NCBI RefSeq assembly: GCF_000421265.1
Contig: NZ_ATWN01000006.1
Span: forward strand, 277,045 to 341,044
Source: Thalassospira lucentensis MCCC 1A00383 = DSM 14000
GTDB taxonomy: Bacteria; Pseudomonadota; Alphaproteobacteria; Rhodospirillales; Thalassospiraceae
Length of the DNA stretch: 64,000 bases
Direction: 5' to 3'
Part shown: positions 55,083 to 63,661 of the stretch, one piece after another
Layout of the letters: each line of letters begins with the position of its first letter
Position numbering within the stretch: the first letter of the stretch is position 1
Position numbers and translations under genes: made by a program
Notes under the pieces: model-generated
Databases searched by the model: none
Told to the model about the DNA's origin: nothing
What the model saw: the letters and a program-made list of their open reading frames with translations, nothing else

Positions 55083-55102
55083 TGTAACGTTATAACATAA
55101 CA
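55083..55102. promoter_or_regulatory. Zur-box-like operator upstream of aztD
   Basis: The perfect palindrome GTTATAAC is flanked by TGT and ACA at symmetric positions (TGTAACGTTATAACATAACA). It resembles alphaproteobacterial Zur boxes with their GTTAT-ATAAC halves. Its place directly upstream of a zinc chaperone supports repression by Zur when zinc is ample. It is 142 bases before the divergent NIPSNAP copy 2. Confidence 0.65.
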
Positions 55103-55141
55103 TTCAATACAATCCTTTGTCCGGTCTGTCCATATCGATAG

Positions 55142-55157
55142 TTCGATCTGTATCGAA
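55142..55157. promoter_or_regulatory. Inverted repeat, probable ArsR operator (site 2)
   Basis: TTCGATCTGTATCGAA is a perfect inverted repeat (TTCGAT/ATCGAA, 4-base spacer), 86 bases before NIPSNAP copy 2. It matches site 1 at 52210 in length and in both TTCGA/TCGAA halves. A half-related TTCGAT followed by TACATATC occurs at about 53797-53812 downstream of the truncated copy. Confidence 0.55.
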
Positions 55158-55243
55158 ACATCACTCAGGCTGGGTGCGCTATGCCTTTCTACGCAAGGTG
55201 CTCATACCCTGCCTCGCCACCCGCAAACCATAAGGTATTCCCC

Positions 55244-55585
55244 ATGATCACCTGCTTTATCCGCTATGAAATTGACCCGTATAAAAAGGATGCCTTCATC
55301 GAATATGCCCGCAACTGGGGACAGGCGATCCCGCGATGCGGGGCAGACCTTGTTGGCTATTTCGCGCCGCACGAAGGATCGGTTTCAACCGCCTATGGCA
55401 TCTATCATTTGCCCGATCTGGCATCCTATGAAGCCTATCGCGCGCGTCTGAAGGACGATCCGCTGGGCCGCGAGAACTACGAATTTTCCCAGCGAGAAAA
55501 ATTCATCCTGCGCGAAGAACGCCAGTTTCTGAAAATTGCCTCTACACCCCATGCTGACCCGCACAAAGAGAAGATAAATCCATGA
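55244..55585 (+). CDS. NIPSNAP-family protein, copy 2
   Basis: A 113-residue paralogue of the protein at 53215, with the same start segment and about 89% identity by my count; differences cluster at [15 protein letters not shown] and in the last 12 residues. ATG 55244 has AAGG 9 bases upstream. It overlaps the intact ABM gene by 4 bases, so the two are translationally coupled. Divergent from aztD. Confidence 0.86.
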   Translation: MITCFIRYEIDPYKKDAFIEYARNWGQAIPRCGADLVGYFAPHEGSVSTAYGIYHLPDLASYEAYRARLKDDPLGRENYEFSQREKFILREERQFLKIASTPHADPHKEKINP

Positions 55586-55944
55586 TCGCCGTTATCTTTG
55601 AAGTGACTCCTCACCAAGCACATTACGACGAATATCTCGCCATCGCTGGCGAGTTGCTTCCACTTCTGCAAGACATGGACGGCTTTATTTCGATCGAACG
55701 GTTCAGTTCGCTCACCACACCGGGCAAAGTTTTATCGCTGTCGTTCTGGCGTGATGAGGATGCAGTCAAGGCATGGCGCAATATTGCCGAACACCGTGCG
55801 GCCCAGGATGAGGGCCGCAACCGTGTCTTTGCCGATTACCGCCTTCGGGTGGCCGGGGTAATCCGTGATTACGGCATGACACCGCGCGATCAGGCACCCG
55901 ATGATTCACACGCTCATCACGACATGGCAGGTAATAAGCCTTAG
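55582..55944 (+). CDS. Antibiotic biosynthesis monooxygenase (ABM) family protein, copy 2
   Basis: A 120-residue intact ABM-domain protein: [40 protein letters not shown], then the helix [19 protein letters not shown] and strand [16 protein letters not shown], ending in a His-rich tail ([13 protein letters not shown]). ABM proteins are cofactor-free oxygenases or heme-degrading enzymes; this subgroup is not assigned. Its stop overlaps the stop of the convergent EamA gene (55941-55944). Confidence 0.85.
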   Translation: MIAVIFEVTPHQAHYDEYLAIAGELLPLLQDMDGFISIERFSSLTTPGKVLSLSFWRDEDAVKAWRNIAEHRAAQDEGRNRVFADYRLRVAGVIRDYGMTPRDQAPDDSHAHHDMAGNKP

Positions 55945-56888
55945 GTTTTGACACTGACCGGTTTCGGGGACGGATCATCCTCCCCGATACTGGCAGCCTC
56001 ATCAACCTCAACCGGTGCCGCGCCGCCCTTGTAATCAAGCAACATCACCGCCAGCACAACAATACCCGCCCCAATGAAAATGACTGGCATCGGCAGCATG
56101 TCAAAAAAGATCAAATCCATGGCCACCGAAAACGGCAATGCGGTGTAGGCCGCGGGCGACACCACGCTGGCATCAGCCACACGCACCGCACGCAACACCA
56201 TGTAATTGGTCATCATGGCAAAGAACCCGGCACCCGATGAATACAGCCAATCGGCCAAAGACGCCGGATGCCAGGTGATGATGGCAATCGGCACCCAGAT
56301 CACCACCGCAATGATTTGCGGCCAGAACAGCATTGAAAAATTGGTCTCTGTCCGGGTCAGCACCTTGGCAAACAGGGTCTGGGCCGAAAAACAAAACGCC
56401 CCGATCAGCGCCGCGCCGACGCCAAGTGGCACGCCAAAGCCCTGCATACGCGGTGCACACATCACCCACACCCCGACCAGTCCAAGTAGGGTGGCGATCA
56501 GTTTACGCGCCGTCAGCTTTTCCCCCAAAATCACCACCGCCAGCAGCACAGTCAAAAGCGCTTCGATAAACAAATAGGCATTGACCTCGGCGATGCTCAT
56601 TTGACGCAGGGCAAAAAACACGAAGAACAACGATCCATACCACAACAGCCCTCGGGCAACATGCGCCATGGGCCGCTTGGTGCGCACCAAACGGGTGCCG
56701 AGAAACATTACAATGATCAGGAAAACCGGGACCGTGGTAAGCGCCCGCATCGCAAGAATCTGTGCGGTCGGCACATCATGCGATACCAGCTTGGCACAGA
56801 CATCGACACAAACGCCCGATGCCATGGCCGCAGTCATCCACAAAACACCGCGGACATTTCCGCTAAGGCGCAACAGCGTCTCGGTCAT
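55941..56888 (-). CDS. EamA-family (DMT) transporter, second copy type
   Basis: A 315-residue protein with ten TM segments in two EamA repeats (GVLWMTAAMASGVCVDVCAK and GVGAALIGAFCFSAQTLFAK begin the repeats) and an acidic 30-residue C-terminal tail. It is not a close paralogue of the exporter at 52284. ATG 56888 has AGGA 7 bases upstream. It is divergent from a LysR regulator 246 bases away and convergent with ABM copy 2. Substrate unknown. Confidence 0.85.
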   Translation of the reverse strand: MTETLLRLSGNVRGVLWMTAAMASGVCVDVCAKLVSHDVPTAQILAMRALTTVPVFLIIVMFLGTRLVRTKRPMAHVARGLLWYGSLFFVFFALRQMSIAEVNAYLFIEALLTVLLAVVILGEKLTARKLIATLLGLVGVWVMCAPRMQGFGVPLGVGAALIGAFCFSAQTLFAKVLTRTETNFSMLFWPQIIAVVIWVPIAIITWHPASLADWLYSSGAGFFAMMTNYMVLRAVRVADASVVSPAAYTALPFSVAMDLIFFDMLPMPVIFIGAGIVVLAVMLLDYKGGAAPVEVDEAASIGEDDPSPKPVSVKT

Positions 56889-57134
56889 GATCGTTCCTGA
56901 GTGAAAATGATAATGGGGGTTTCCGGCAGCCCGGGGAGACTGCTGCGTGGTGGCGCAAGGAGACATCTTTTGCAAAGCAGGCCGGAAACCCTTATGGCGA
57001 TGATCCTGCCTGCAAACTTCACAAAATACGAATGAGGAGTTTTCAGCCATTGCTGAGATTTTTTTGCCCCACTTCGCGAGCGATCCTGATAGACAGTAAA
57101 GCCCTGCAAAAATCAGCCCTGACGGATATGCCTC

Positions 57135-58073
57135 ATGCGTCGCAAATTGCCACCGCTCCGCGCACTTGTCGCCTTTGAAGCCACCGCCCGCCACCAAAGT
57201 GTCAAGGGGGCGGCTGAGGAATTGCATGTCACGCAAAGTGCGATCAGCCATCAGCTGCGTCAGTTGGAAGAAAACCTTGGTGTGGTGCTGTTTACCCGCA
57301 AGGGCCGTGGCCTTAGCCCAACGAAATCCGCAGAGCTTCTTTTACCCCGCCTGACCGAGGCGCTGGACGGCATTGCCGATATCACTGGCGAAGTTGGCCC
57401 GGACAAGGGAAAGGCCATCCGCATTGGCGCGCTGGCGACCCCGGCCCTGACAGTTTTGCTATATGAACTTGATAATCTGCGCGGTCGCCTGCCTGCCGAC
57501 ATTCCGGTCCAGTTTCGCAAGATTGAATTTGATGACGACCTTGATCCGCTTGAGATTGACCTGGCCCTGCAAATCGCCCCCAAAGACCTGCCGGGTCCGG
57601 AAAACTGGATCACCGAACTTTTGACACCCGAAGTTTACACCGCCTTTGCCGCCCCGGAATGGCTGGAAAAACGCGGGCTTGATGCCTGTAAAATTGATGT
57701 CGGGCAGCTCAGTCCGCGCGACATTTTGCTGATCGACAGCGACAGTGAACAGTTTTCTCAAATCGAACAATGGTTCAAAGACGCCCACTTCTCTCTCGCT
57801 GATTGCTGGACCTTCAGCCACCATATCTGGGCGCTGGAAGCCGCCCGCGCCGGACAGGGCATCGTTGCCAGCACCGATGTCGTGGCGCGCAACTATGTCG
57901 AACGCGGTGAGTTGGTCGCACTGAATTTCCCCGACTTCATTTCCCACTGGTGGTACCGCCTTCTGATCCGACCAGCCCGCCAAAAAGACCCGGTCGTGAT
58001 CGAAGCCGCCAACTGGATTCGCGAACTGATCAATCCAAAAACTGCTTCGCTTGCGCGGCGCAAGGTTTTGTAA
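57135..58073 (+). CDS. LysR-family regulator, GcvA-like
   Basis: A 312-residue regulator with the GcvA/AmpR-type N-terminus KLPPLRALVAFEATARHQSV, helix-turn-helix AAEELHVTQSAISHQLRQLE and FTRKGRGLSPT. The effector domain starts near residue 90 (KAIRIGALATPALTVLLYEL). It is divergent from the second EamA transporter and probably controls it. The rest of the 246-base intergenic region shows no clear operator to me. Confidence 0.88.
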   Translation: MRRKLPPLRALVAFEATARHQSVKGAAEELHVTQSAISHQLRQLEENLGVVLFTRKGRGLSPTKSAELLLPRLTEALDGIADITGEVGPDKGKAIRIGALATPALTVLLYELDNLRGRLPADIPVQFRKIEFDDDLDPLEIDLALQIAPKDLPGPENWITELLTPEVYTAFAAPEWLEKRGLDACKIDVGQLSPRDILLIDSDSEQFSQIEQWFKDAHFSLADCWTFSHHIWALEAARAGQGIVASTDVVARNYVERGELVALNFPDFISHWWYRLLIRPARQKDPVVIEAANWIRELINPKTASLARRKVL

Positions 58074-58171
58074 TTGATTTGTCGGTTGTGCTGCCCTGCT
58101 CTAAGAGATAAGGTTTATACATAAAAAAGCAGGAAAACCTGCCGATGTAAAAATAGGGTAATGTGGGGAAG

Positions 58172-59062
58172 ATGACATCCTTGGTATCGGTCGTCGTAAC
58201 GACCTATAACTGGCCAGAAGCGCTTGGGCTGGTGCTGAATTCTCTTGGTGATCAGACAGATCGAAATTTCGAAATCATCATCGCCGATGACGGATCAGCC
58301 GGTGAAACCACCCGCGTGATCGAAAATTTTGCTGCCAAATGCTCTATTCCCGTCAAACATTACTGGCACGAAGACAGCGGGTTTCGCGTCGCCAAGGCCC
58401 GCAACGGTGCGATCGCCATGGCTGAGGGTGAACTTGTTATCTTTATTGATGGCGATTGCTGCGTCATGCCGGACTTCGTCACCCGTCACCGCAAAGCAGC
58501 CGAGGCTGGCTGTCTGGTGTCAGGCAAACGGGTATTCCTTAAACAACGGCTGACCAAAACACTTCTTGCGCGCCGCTGGACCTTTCACAAATGGCCGCGC
58601 GCGGGGCTTTTCATGCTGTCCCTGTTTGGTTTTGCCAACCGCCCGTTCCAGTTCATACGCCTGCCCCACAAAGGCCCCTGGCTCTGGGAACATCGCGATT
58701 GCTGGCGCAAGGCGCAAACCTGCAATCTCGGGGTTTTCAAATCCGATATTGACCGTGTTCAGGGTTTTGACGAAGCCTATGAAGGACATGGCCTGGAAGA
58801 TTCGGACTTTGTCCTGCGTCTTTTGCGCTCGGGGTTGAAACGCAAGAATGTTGAATATTGCTCCCCGGTTTTGCATTTATATCATGCGCGCGGAACAGCC
58901 AGCCGGGAGGCCAAGCGTGCCGAAGGTACAATTTCCAACTGGTCGCTGTTTAACGAACATCTGCTAAAAGACAGCGAACGCTTCCTGCCATTTGGTAAAA
59001 AACCCACTGCACCGCAGCAAAAAACCTCGGTTGATTCCAAACCCAATCCTGAGTTTACCTGA
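58172..59062 (+). CDS. Glycosyltransferase family 2 protein
   Basis: A 296-residue GT-A enzyme: SVVVTTYNWPEALGLVLNSL and IIIADDGSAGETT bind the nucleotide sugar, FIDGDCCVMPDF supplies the metal-binding acidic motif, and YEGHGLEDSDFVLRLLRSG contains the catalytic-base ED pair and a C-terminal galactosyltransferase-like motif. Such proteins often act on LPS core or capsule. ATG 58172 is used; a GTG at 58163 is possible. No other polysaccharide genes are adjacent. Confidence 0.87.
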   Translation: MTSLVSVVVTTYNWPEALGLVLNSLGDQTDRNFEIIIADDGSAGETTRVIENFAAKCSIPVKHYWHEDSGFRVAKARNGAIAMAEGELVIFIDGDCCVMPDFVTRHRKAAEAGCLVSGKRVFLKQRLTKTLLARRWTFHKWPRAGLFMLSLFGFANRPFQFIRLPHKGPWLWEHRDCWRKAQTCNLGVFKSDIDRVQGFDEAYEGHGLEDSDFVLRLLRSGLKRKNVEYCSPVLHLYHARGTASREAKRAEGTISNWSLFNEHLLKDSERFLPFGKKPTAPQQKTSVDSKPNPEFT

Positions 59063-59226
59063 ATTTCGACCAAGGATGCATGCGCGCCCCCTTGGAACTG
59101 GCAACATTTCGCGATAAAAGGGCGGCATCATTCTCCTTCGGGTGCGTTTGCGCATCCCCGAAGCCCAAAACAGTCGTCCCGATCATTCGGGGCATGCCTT
59201 TATAAAAGCGAAAGGGATTTTCCCAG

Positions 59227-59751
59227 ATGGATCTCAATAAGATTCCCGTCGGTAAAGATGTTCCGTGGGACGTCAACGTCGTCATCGAAATTCCGCAAGG
59301 CGGTCCGGTCAAATACGAAGTCGACAAGGATTACGGTGCGGTATTCGTTGACCGTTTTCTGCATACCTCAATGTACTACCCGGTCAATTACGGCTTCATC
59401 CCCAACACCCTTGGTGAAGACGGTGACCCGGTTGATGCGATGGTCATGTTCCGCGAGCCGGTAGTTGCTGGTTCGGTGATCCGGGCCCGTCCGGTCGGCG
59501 TTCTGATCATGGAAGACGAAGCCGGTCAGGACGAAAAACTGATCTGCGTTCCCCATGACAAGATCGACCCCTATTACACCGACATCAAATCGCATGAAGA
59601 TCTGCCACAGATTTTCCGTGATCAGATTCAGCACTTTTTCGAACGCTACAAAGACCTCGAAAAAGGAAAATGGGTCAAAGTCACCGGTTGGGAAGGCGCT
59701 GAAAAAGCTGCCAGCCTGATCGAAGAAGGTGTGGCCCGTCTCGCCAAGTAA
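59227..59751 (+). CDS. ppa: Inorganic pyrophosphatase
   Basis: A 174-residue family I pyrophosphatase. The signature EDGDPVDAMVMF holds the metal-binding Asp residues, with YGFIPNTLG and a conserved Lys/Tyr set (VKYEVDKDYG, HFFERYKDLEKGKWV). It drives biosynthetic reactions by removing PPi. Length and motifs are typical. A terminator follows. Confidence 0.97.
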   Translation: MDLNKIPVGKDVPWDVNVVIEIPQGGPVKYEVDKDYGAVFVDRFLHTSMYYPVNYGFIPNTLGEDGDPVDAMVMFREPVVAGSVIRARPVGVLIMEDEAGQDEKLICVPHDKIDPYYTDIKSHEDLPQIFRDQIQHFFERYKDLEKGKWVKVTGWEGAEKAASLIEEGVARLAK

Positions 59752-59782
59752 TTGGCCTGACGCCAAGCGATAGATCTTCCAG

Positions 59783-59817
59783 CAACGCTCTGCCTCATAG
59801 CAGGGCGTTGTTTTTTT
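59783..59817 (+). terminator. Rho-independent terminator of ppa
   Basis: CAACGCTCTGC (59783-59793) pairs with GCAGGGCGTTG (59800-59810) with one mismatch and a 6-base loop, followed by seven T. Confidence 0.92.
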
Positions 59818-60086
59818 CACCTATGGCGAAATGCGATCGGGCTTGCCATATCTAAAACACAGACAAACACGCCATTCCCGGCCCTATCGCCAGGTCTTTT
59901 TAAAGACCGACAAGGCCAGGCGGCGAAATTAATCGTATCAATGATTTGTGAACGGACTTGCGAAACGTTCGATTTGCCACATTTCTACCGTTGTTGTTTT
60001 GCACCGTCCCTGTGACAGCTGATGAACATCGATTTGAAACGCTGTCCAAGACGACATTGCCCCATTGCCGCGAGGAAACTGATCGA
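59818..60086. other. Intergenic region upstream of the L,D-transpeptidase-like gene
   Basis: About 270 bases. An in-frame stretch from a TTG at 59958 encodes a signal-peptide-like leader (RFATFLPLLFCTVPVTA), which would extend the downstream gene, but it has no ribosome binding site. Otherwise I see nothing supportable. Confidence 0.4.
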
Positions 60087-60629
60087 ATGCAAAGCGAGGC
60101 CATCGCACATTCTGTTTCCCATCCGGTCGAGATTTCTGTCTCGCCGGATGGCATGTTGCGCGTGGGTGATGATACATTTCGCTGCGCGCTGGGGGTGAAT
60201 GGTGTCATTGAGGCCAAGGATAAAACCGAAGGCGATGGCAAAACCCCGGCCGGTCGCTGGCGGCTGCGCTATGTGATGTATCGCGCCGATCACAGGCCGT
60301 GCCCGCGCACCAAATTGCCGGTAACAACAATTTCCTTTGCCGATGGCTGGTGCGACGACCCAACCCATCGTGACTATAACTGCCCGGTACGCCTGCCGTT
60401 CGATGCCAGCCATGAGAAGCTATGGCGTGACGATAACGTCTATAACATCGTGGTTGTCCTTGGCCATAATGATGACCCGCCGGTTCCCGGAAAAGGGTCT
60501 GCAATCTTTATGCATGTCGCCAAACCCGGTTACAGTGGCACAGAAGGCTGCGTCGCCTTGTCAGAACCCGATCTGGAAACAGTTCTGCGTCTGGCAACGT
60601 ATGACACATACATCACCATCAATCCGTAA
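60087..60629 (+). CDS. L,D-transpeptidase (YkuD)-family protein
   Basis: A 180-residue protein with the YkuD catalytic signature FMHVAKPGYSGTEGCVALS (His then Gly-Cys), preceded by EGDGKTPAGRWRLRYVMYR, typical of the alphaproteobacterial subgroup that lacks an obvious export signal. I chose ATG 60087 because GAGGAA lies 9 bases upstream. A TTG at 59958 would add a possible signal peptide, so the location is uncertain; peptidoglycan cross-linking requires export. The catalytic Cys is present. Confidence 0.83.
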   Translation: MQSEAIAHSVSHPVEISVSPDGMLRVGDDTFRCALGVNGVIEAKDKTEGDGKTPAGRWRLRYVMYRADHRPCPRTKLPVTTISFADGWCDDPTHRDYNCPVRLPFDASHEKLWRDDNVYNIVVVLGHNDDPPVPGKGSAIFMHVAKPGYSGTEGCVALSEPDLETVLRLATYDTYITINP

Positions 60630-60698
60630 AATCATGCACTTGCCGTTTGAGCGCTGACATCCTAGGTTCATTGGCCGGATATAATTACAGGACAGGTC

Positions 60699-61673
60699 AT
60701 GATTGAAGACGATTATCTCTATAAAAAAGGTGGCATAGCAGGTTTTGGATCGCGTCTGAAAGGTGTTTTCGGATCGCGCAAATTCTGGCTGCGCGGCCTT
60801 GCCATAATCGTTCTTGTCGCTGCGGTATATTATCCTGCAGGCATGGCAATGATCCACAACGTCGATGATAATCCGGATTTTTCTGGCAATTACCAAGGTG
60901 GCAGCCATGCGGTCAACACCGCCGCTGCCCTGATTGACCGCGAAGTTAATCAGAACCGCTGGACGGCAAATGATCCGTTTTTCCTGCCCGGCGGGGCTCT
61001 TGACAATATGCCAAACTTCCAGACCGGCATTATCTATGCCCTGTCACGCTTTTCGATCGAGCTGTCTGATCAGATTGGCCGCACACGTGGATCAAGTCAG
61101 GTCGATCCCGATCTTGATAATGCCGCGGGCCTGTTGAAATTCCGCGGTGACAAATGGGTGTTTGATCCCAGTGTATCGCTGCTGCCCGGTGTCACCTCCG
61201 AACAGCAATATCGCGACGCCATCCGTTCGCTCGATAAATATAATCAGCGCCTGATCAACGGAAATGCAGTTTTTGAACGCCGTGCCGATAACCTGCAGGA
61301 AACCCTGAACCGGTTTGCCAATGATCTTGGTTCGGCATCTGCCGTGATTGACGACAAGGTTGACGCTCCGTCGGTCTTTGATCGTACGGCTGATGACGTG
61401 TTCTATGCCACCAAGGGCCGCCTTTATGCCTATAGCCTGATCCTGCGCGATCTTGGCACGGATTTCGAACAGGTCATCAATGAGCGCCAGGTCGCCCCGG
61501 CATGGGCAGAAATGGTTGGATCTCTTCAGGCCGCTGCCGCCCTTGATCCGCTGGTGGTGGTCAATGGATCAGCAGATGGCATCATTTTCCCCAACCATCT
61601 GGCAGGTCTTGGTTTTTACCTGCTCAGGGCCCGCACTCAGATACGCGAAATCAGCAGCATCCTGCAGCGCTAA
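60699..61673 (+). CDS. DUF2333 family membrane protein
   Basis: A 324-residue protein with one TM near the N-terminus (WLRGLAIIVLVAAVYYPAG) and a large periplasmic domain characteristic of DUF2333: GGSHAVNTAAALIDREVNQN, PGGALDNMPNFQTG, RTADDVFYATKGRLYAYSLI. The family is restricted to proteobacteria and has no assigned function. It follows the L,D-transpeptidase-like gene by 69 bases on the same strand. Confidence 0.87.
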   Translation: MIEDDYLYKKGGIAGFGSRLKGVFGSRKFWLRGLAIIVLVAAVYYPAGMAMIHNVDDNPDFSGNYQGGSHAVNTAAALIDREVNQNRWTANDPFFLPGGALDNMPNFQTGIIYALSRFSIELSDQIGRTRGSSQVDPDLDNAAGLLKFRGDKWVFDPSVSLLPGVTSEQQYRDAIRSLDKYNQRLINGNAVFERRADNLQETLNRFANDLGSASAVIDDKVDAPSVFDRTADDVFYATKGRLYAYSLILRDLGTDFEQVINERQVAPAWAEMVGSLQAAAALDPLVVVNGSADGIIFPNHLAGLGFYLLRARTQIREISSILQR

Positions 61674-61835
61674 TCATCATTTTGGCCCCCTATCGCAGCT
61701 TGCGAATACCTGACCCGCGCGCTGCGACTTGATCTTTTCGCCTTTTTGCCCCATTTAAGGGCTAACCATATGAAACGCAGATTGCCGAGCGGGCGCGCAT
61801 TCGCCCCGGCAATCAGAGTGAGAGGACAAGCAACC

Positions 61836-62405
61836 ATGTTCATTCAAACCGAACCGACCCCGAATCCCGCGACGCTCAAATTCCTGCCGGGCGAAGAGGT
61901 TATGGGCCGTCTGGGCACAGCAAACTTCGTCAAAAGCGACGAAGCCGTCAAATCGCCGCTGGCGCGCAAGCTGTTTGAAGTTGATGGCATCGCCGGTGTC
62001 TTTCTGGGCGGTGATTTCATCACCATCACCAAAGACGACTCCAAAGACTGGCAGACCTTAAAGCCCCAGGTTCTCGGCGGGATCATGGAGCATTACACCT
62101 CTGGTCAGTCGGTTCTCGATCAAAATTCGGATGCCGCAACCGGTGCCAGCACCGCGGCCGAAGGTGACAACGAACTGGTCAGCCAGATCAAGGAACTGCT
62201 TGATACCCGTGTCCGCCCGGCCGTGGCACAGGATGGCGGCGACATTGTCTTCCATAAGTTCGAAGACGGTGTTGTTTACCTTGAAATGCACGGCGCATGT
62301 GCCGGCTGCCCCAGCAGCACCGCGACCCTGAAAATGGGCATTGAAAACATGCTGCGCTATTACGTGCCCGAAGTTCAGGCTGTTGAACCCGTCATGGCTG
62401 ACTAA
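61836..62405 (+). CDS. NifU/Nfu-type iron-sulfur cluster scaffold protein
   Basis: A 189-residue protein with an N-terminal Nfu domain (FIQTEPTPNPATLKFLPGEE, VDGIAGVFLGGDFITITK) and a C-terminal NifU domain with the cluster-binding CAGCPSS (about residue 159). It is the alphaproteobacterial and mitochondrial NFU1 type, which delivers 4Fe-4S clusters to targets such as lipoyl synthase and respiratory enzymes. ATG 61836 has GAGAGGA upstream. A strong terminator follows. Confidence 0.94.
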   Translation: MFIQTEPTPNPATLKFLPGEEVMGRLGTANFVKSDEAVKSPLARKLFEVDGIAGVFLGGDFITITKDDSKDWQTLKPQVLGGIMEHYTSGQSVLDQNSDAATGASTAAEGDNELVSQIKELLDTRVRPAVAQDGGDIVFHKFEDGVVYLEMHGACAGCPSSTATLKMGIENMLRYYVPEVQAVEPVMAD

Positions 62406-62430
62406 TTTTCCGAGTCGTTAAAAAATTCTT

Positions 62431-62470
62431 ACGCCCGGCGCAAACTTTTCTGTGCGCCGGGCGTTCTTAT
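62431..62470 (+). terminator. Rho-independent terminator of the Nfu gene
   Basis: ACGCCCGGCGCA (62431-62442) pairs perfectly with TGCGCCGGGCGT (62453-62464) across a 10-base loop, followed by TCTTATT. Confidence 0.85.
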
Positions 62471-62599
62471 TGCGCGCCGAACGTAAAGGATAGTGGGGAC
62501 TTCTCAACCACGGGAATATTGTCCGTTGCGATCCATGCCGTCGGCAGGCATAGATAACGGCCACTTGGGACGGACAGTGAACCTGATCCTGGAGATAGA

Positions 62600-63592
62600 A
62601 TGATGACTAGCGCAGAAACTGGAAATTACCGTAAAATTGCGCTCGCTTCGCTCGTCGGAGCGGTCAGCTTACTCTATATTGGCATTTTTGCCGGAATTGA
62701 TATTTCGCCAGTACCAACAAGCCCCGACACAGAAACTTCTGTGGAGGTGATTGATGATGCTGTTGTCAAAAAAACCAAACCGGCCTATCGCCGGGGTCCT
62801 GAAGTCATCGCACTGGGCCAGTACTTCAAAAGCATCGGCTATCGCCTGCCCGATGTTACCGAAGTCCCGCGCGTTTATATCAAACGCGTTCCCAAAGGGC
62901 TTGGCGAACTGGCATCGGTCGATGAACGCAAACAGCTTTTCCTCCGAATCATGCTGCCGCTGTCGATGCGCGTAAACGAGGAAATCATTGTCCGTCGTGA
63001 ACGGTTGATGGCCATTCAGGCCAAAGGTATTTCCGGCATCCCGGTCAACGCCAATGATCAGCAATGGGTCGAACAACTGATGAAACGCTATCGCGTGACC
63101 GATGGTGGCATCACGGCCTTGCTGGAACGCATCGACATTATCCCGACCTCCTTGATGCTCGCCCAGTCGGCTGAGGAAAGCGGTTGGGGCACGTCGCGTT
63201 TCGTGCGCAAGGGCAATGCCCTGTTTGGTCAATGGGCGTGGGGCGATGACGAAGGCATTGTTCCCGAAGATCGCGCCGATGGTAAAACCCACGTCATCAA
63301 GGCCTTTGCCAGCCTGATGGACAGTGTGCGGGCCTATGCACGCAACATCAATTCGCATCCGGCCTATCAGGTGCTGCGTGAAAAACGCGCTGAACTGCGC
63401 GCCGACGGGCAGTTGGTCACAGGCTGGGACCTTGCATCCACCCTGACAAAATATTCCGAACGCGGCGAAGAATATGTCGATAGCCTGCATGCCATCATGC
63501 GGGTCAACGACTTGACCGACCTTGACGGACTGGCGTTTGCCGCAGATGACGTGCCACCCCCGCCAAAGGTTCTGGCATTTCTTGAAGACTGA
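62600..63592 (+). CDS. Bax-like glucosaminidase domain protein
   Basis: A 330-residue protein with an N-terminal signal anchor (IALASLVGAVSLLYIGIFAG) and, from about residue 110, a glucosaminidase domain: TSLMLAQSAEESGWGTSRFV with the catalytic Glu, GNALFGQWAW and SVRAYARNINSHPAYQVLRE. The family (E. coli Bax, FlgJ-related) cleaves peptidoglycan glycan strands. Two ATGs are adjacent; GGAG lies about 7 bases upstream. It is followed by a terminator and then by an insertion sequence. Confidence 0.9.
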   Translation: MMTSAETGNYRKIALASLVGAVSLLYIGIFAGIDISPVPTSPDTETSVEVIDDAVVKKTKPAYRRGPEVIALGQYFKSIGYRLPDVTEVPRVYIKRVPKGLGELASVDERKQLFLRIMLPLSMRVNEEIIVRRERLMAIQAKGISGIPVNANDQQWVEQLMKRYRVTDGGITALLERIDIIPTSLMLAQSAEESGWGTSRFVRKGNALFGQWAWGDDEGIVPEDRADGKTHVIKAFASLMDSVRAYARNINSHPAYQVLREKRAELRADGQLVTGWDLASTLTKYSERGEEYVDSLHAIMRVNDLTDLDGLAFAADDVPPPPKVLAFLED

Positions 63593-63623
63593 TCAGACCT
63601 GCTGTCACCATGACAAAGTTCAC

Positions 63624-63655
63624 AAAAAAAGGGATCCAAATGGATCCCTTTTTTA
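63624..63655 (+). terminator. Rho-independent terminator of the glucosaminidase gene
   Basis: AAAAAAGGGATCC pairs with GGATCCCTTTTTT around a 4-base loop (63638-63641), ending in a T-rich tail. Confidence 0.92.
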
Positions 63656-63661
63656 TTTAAC

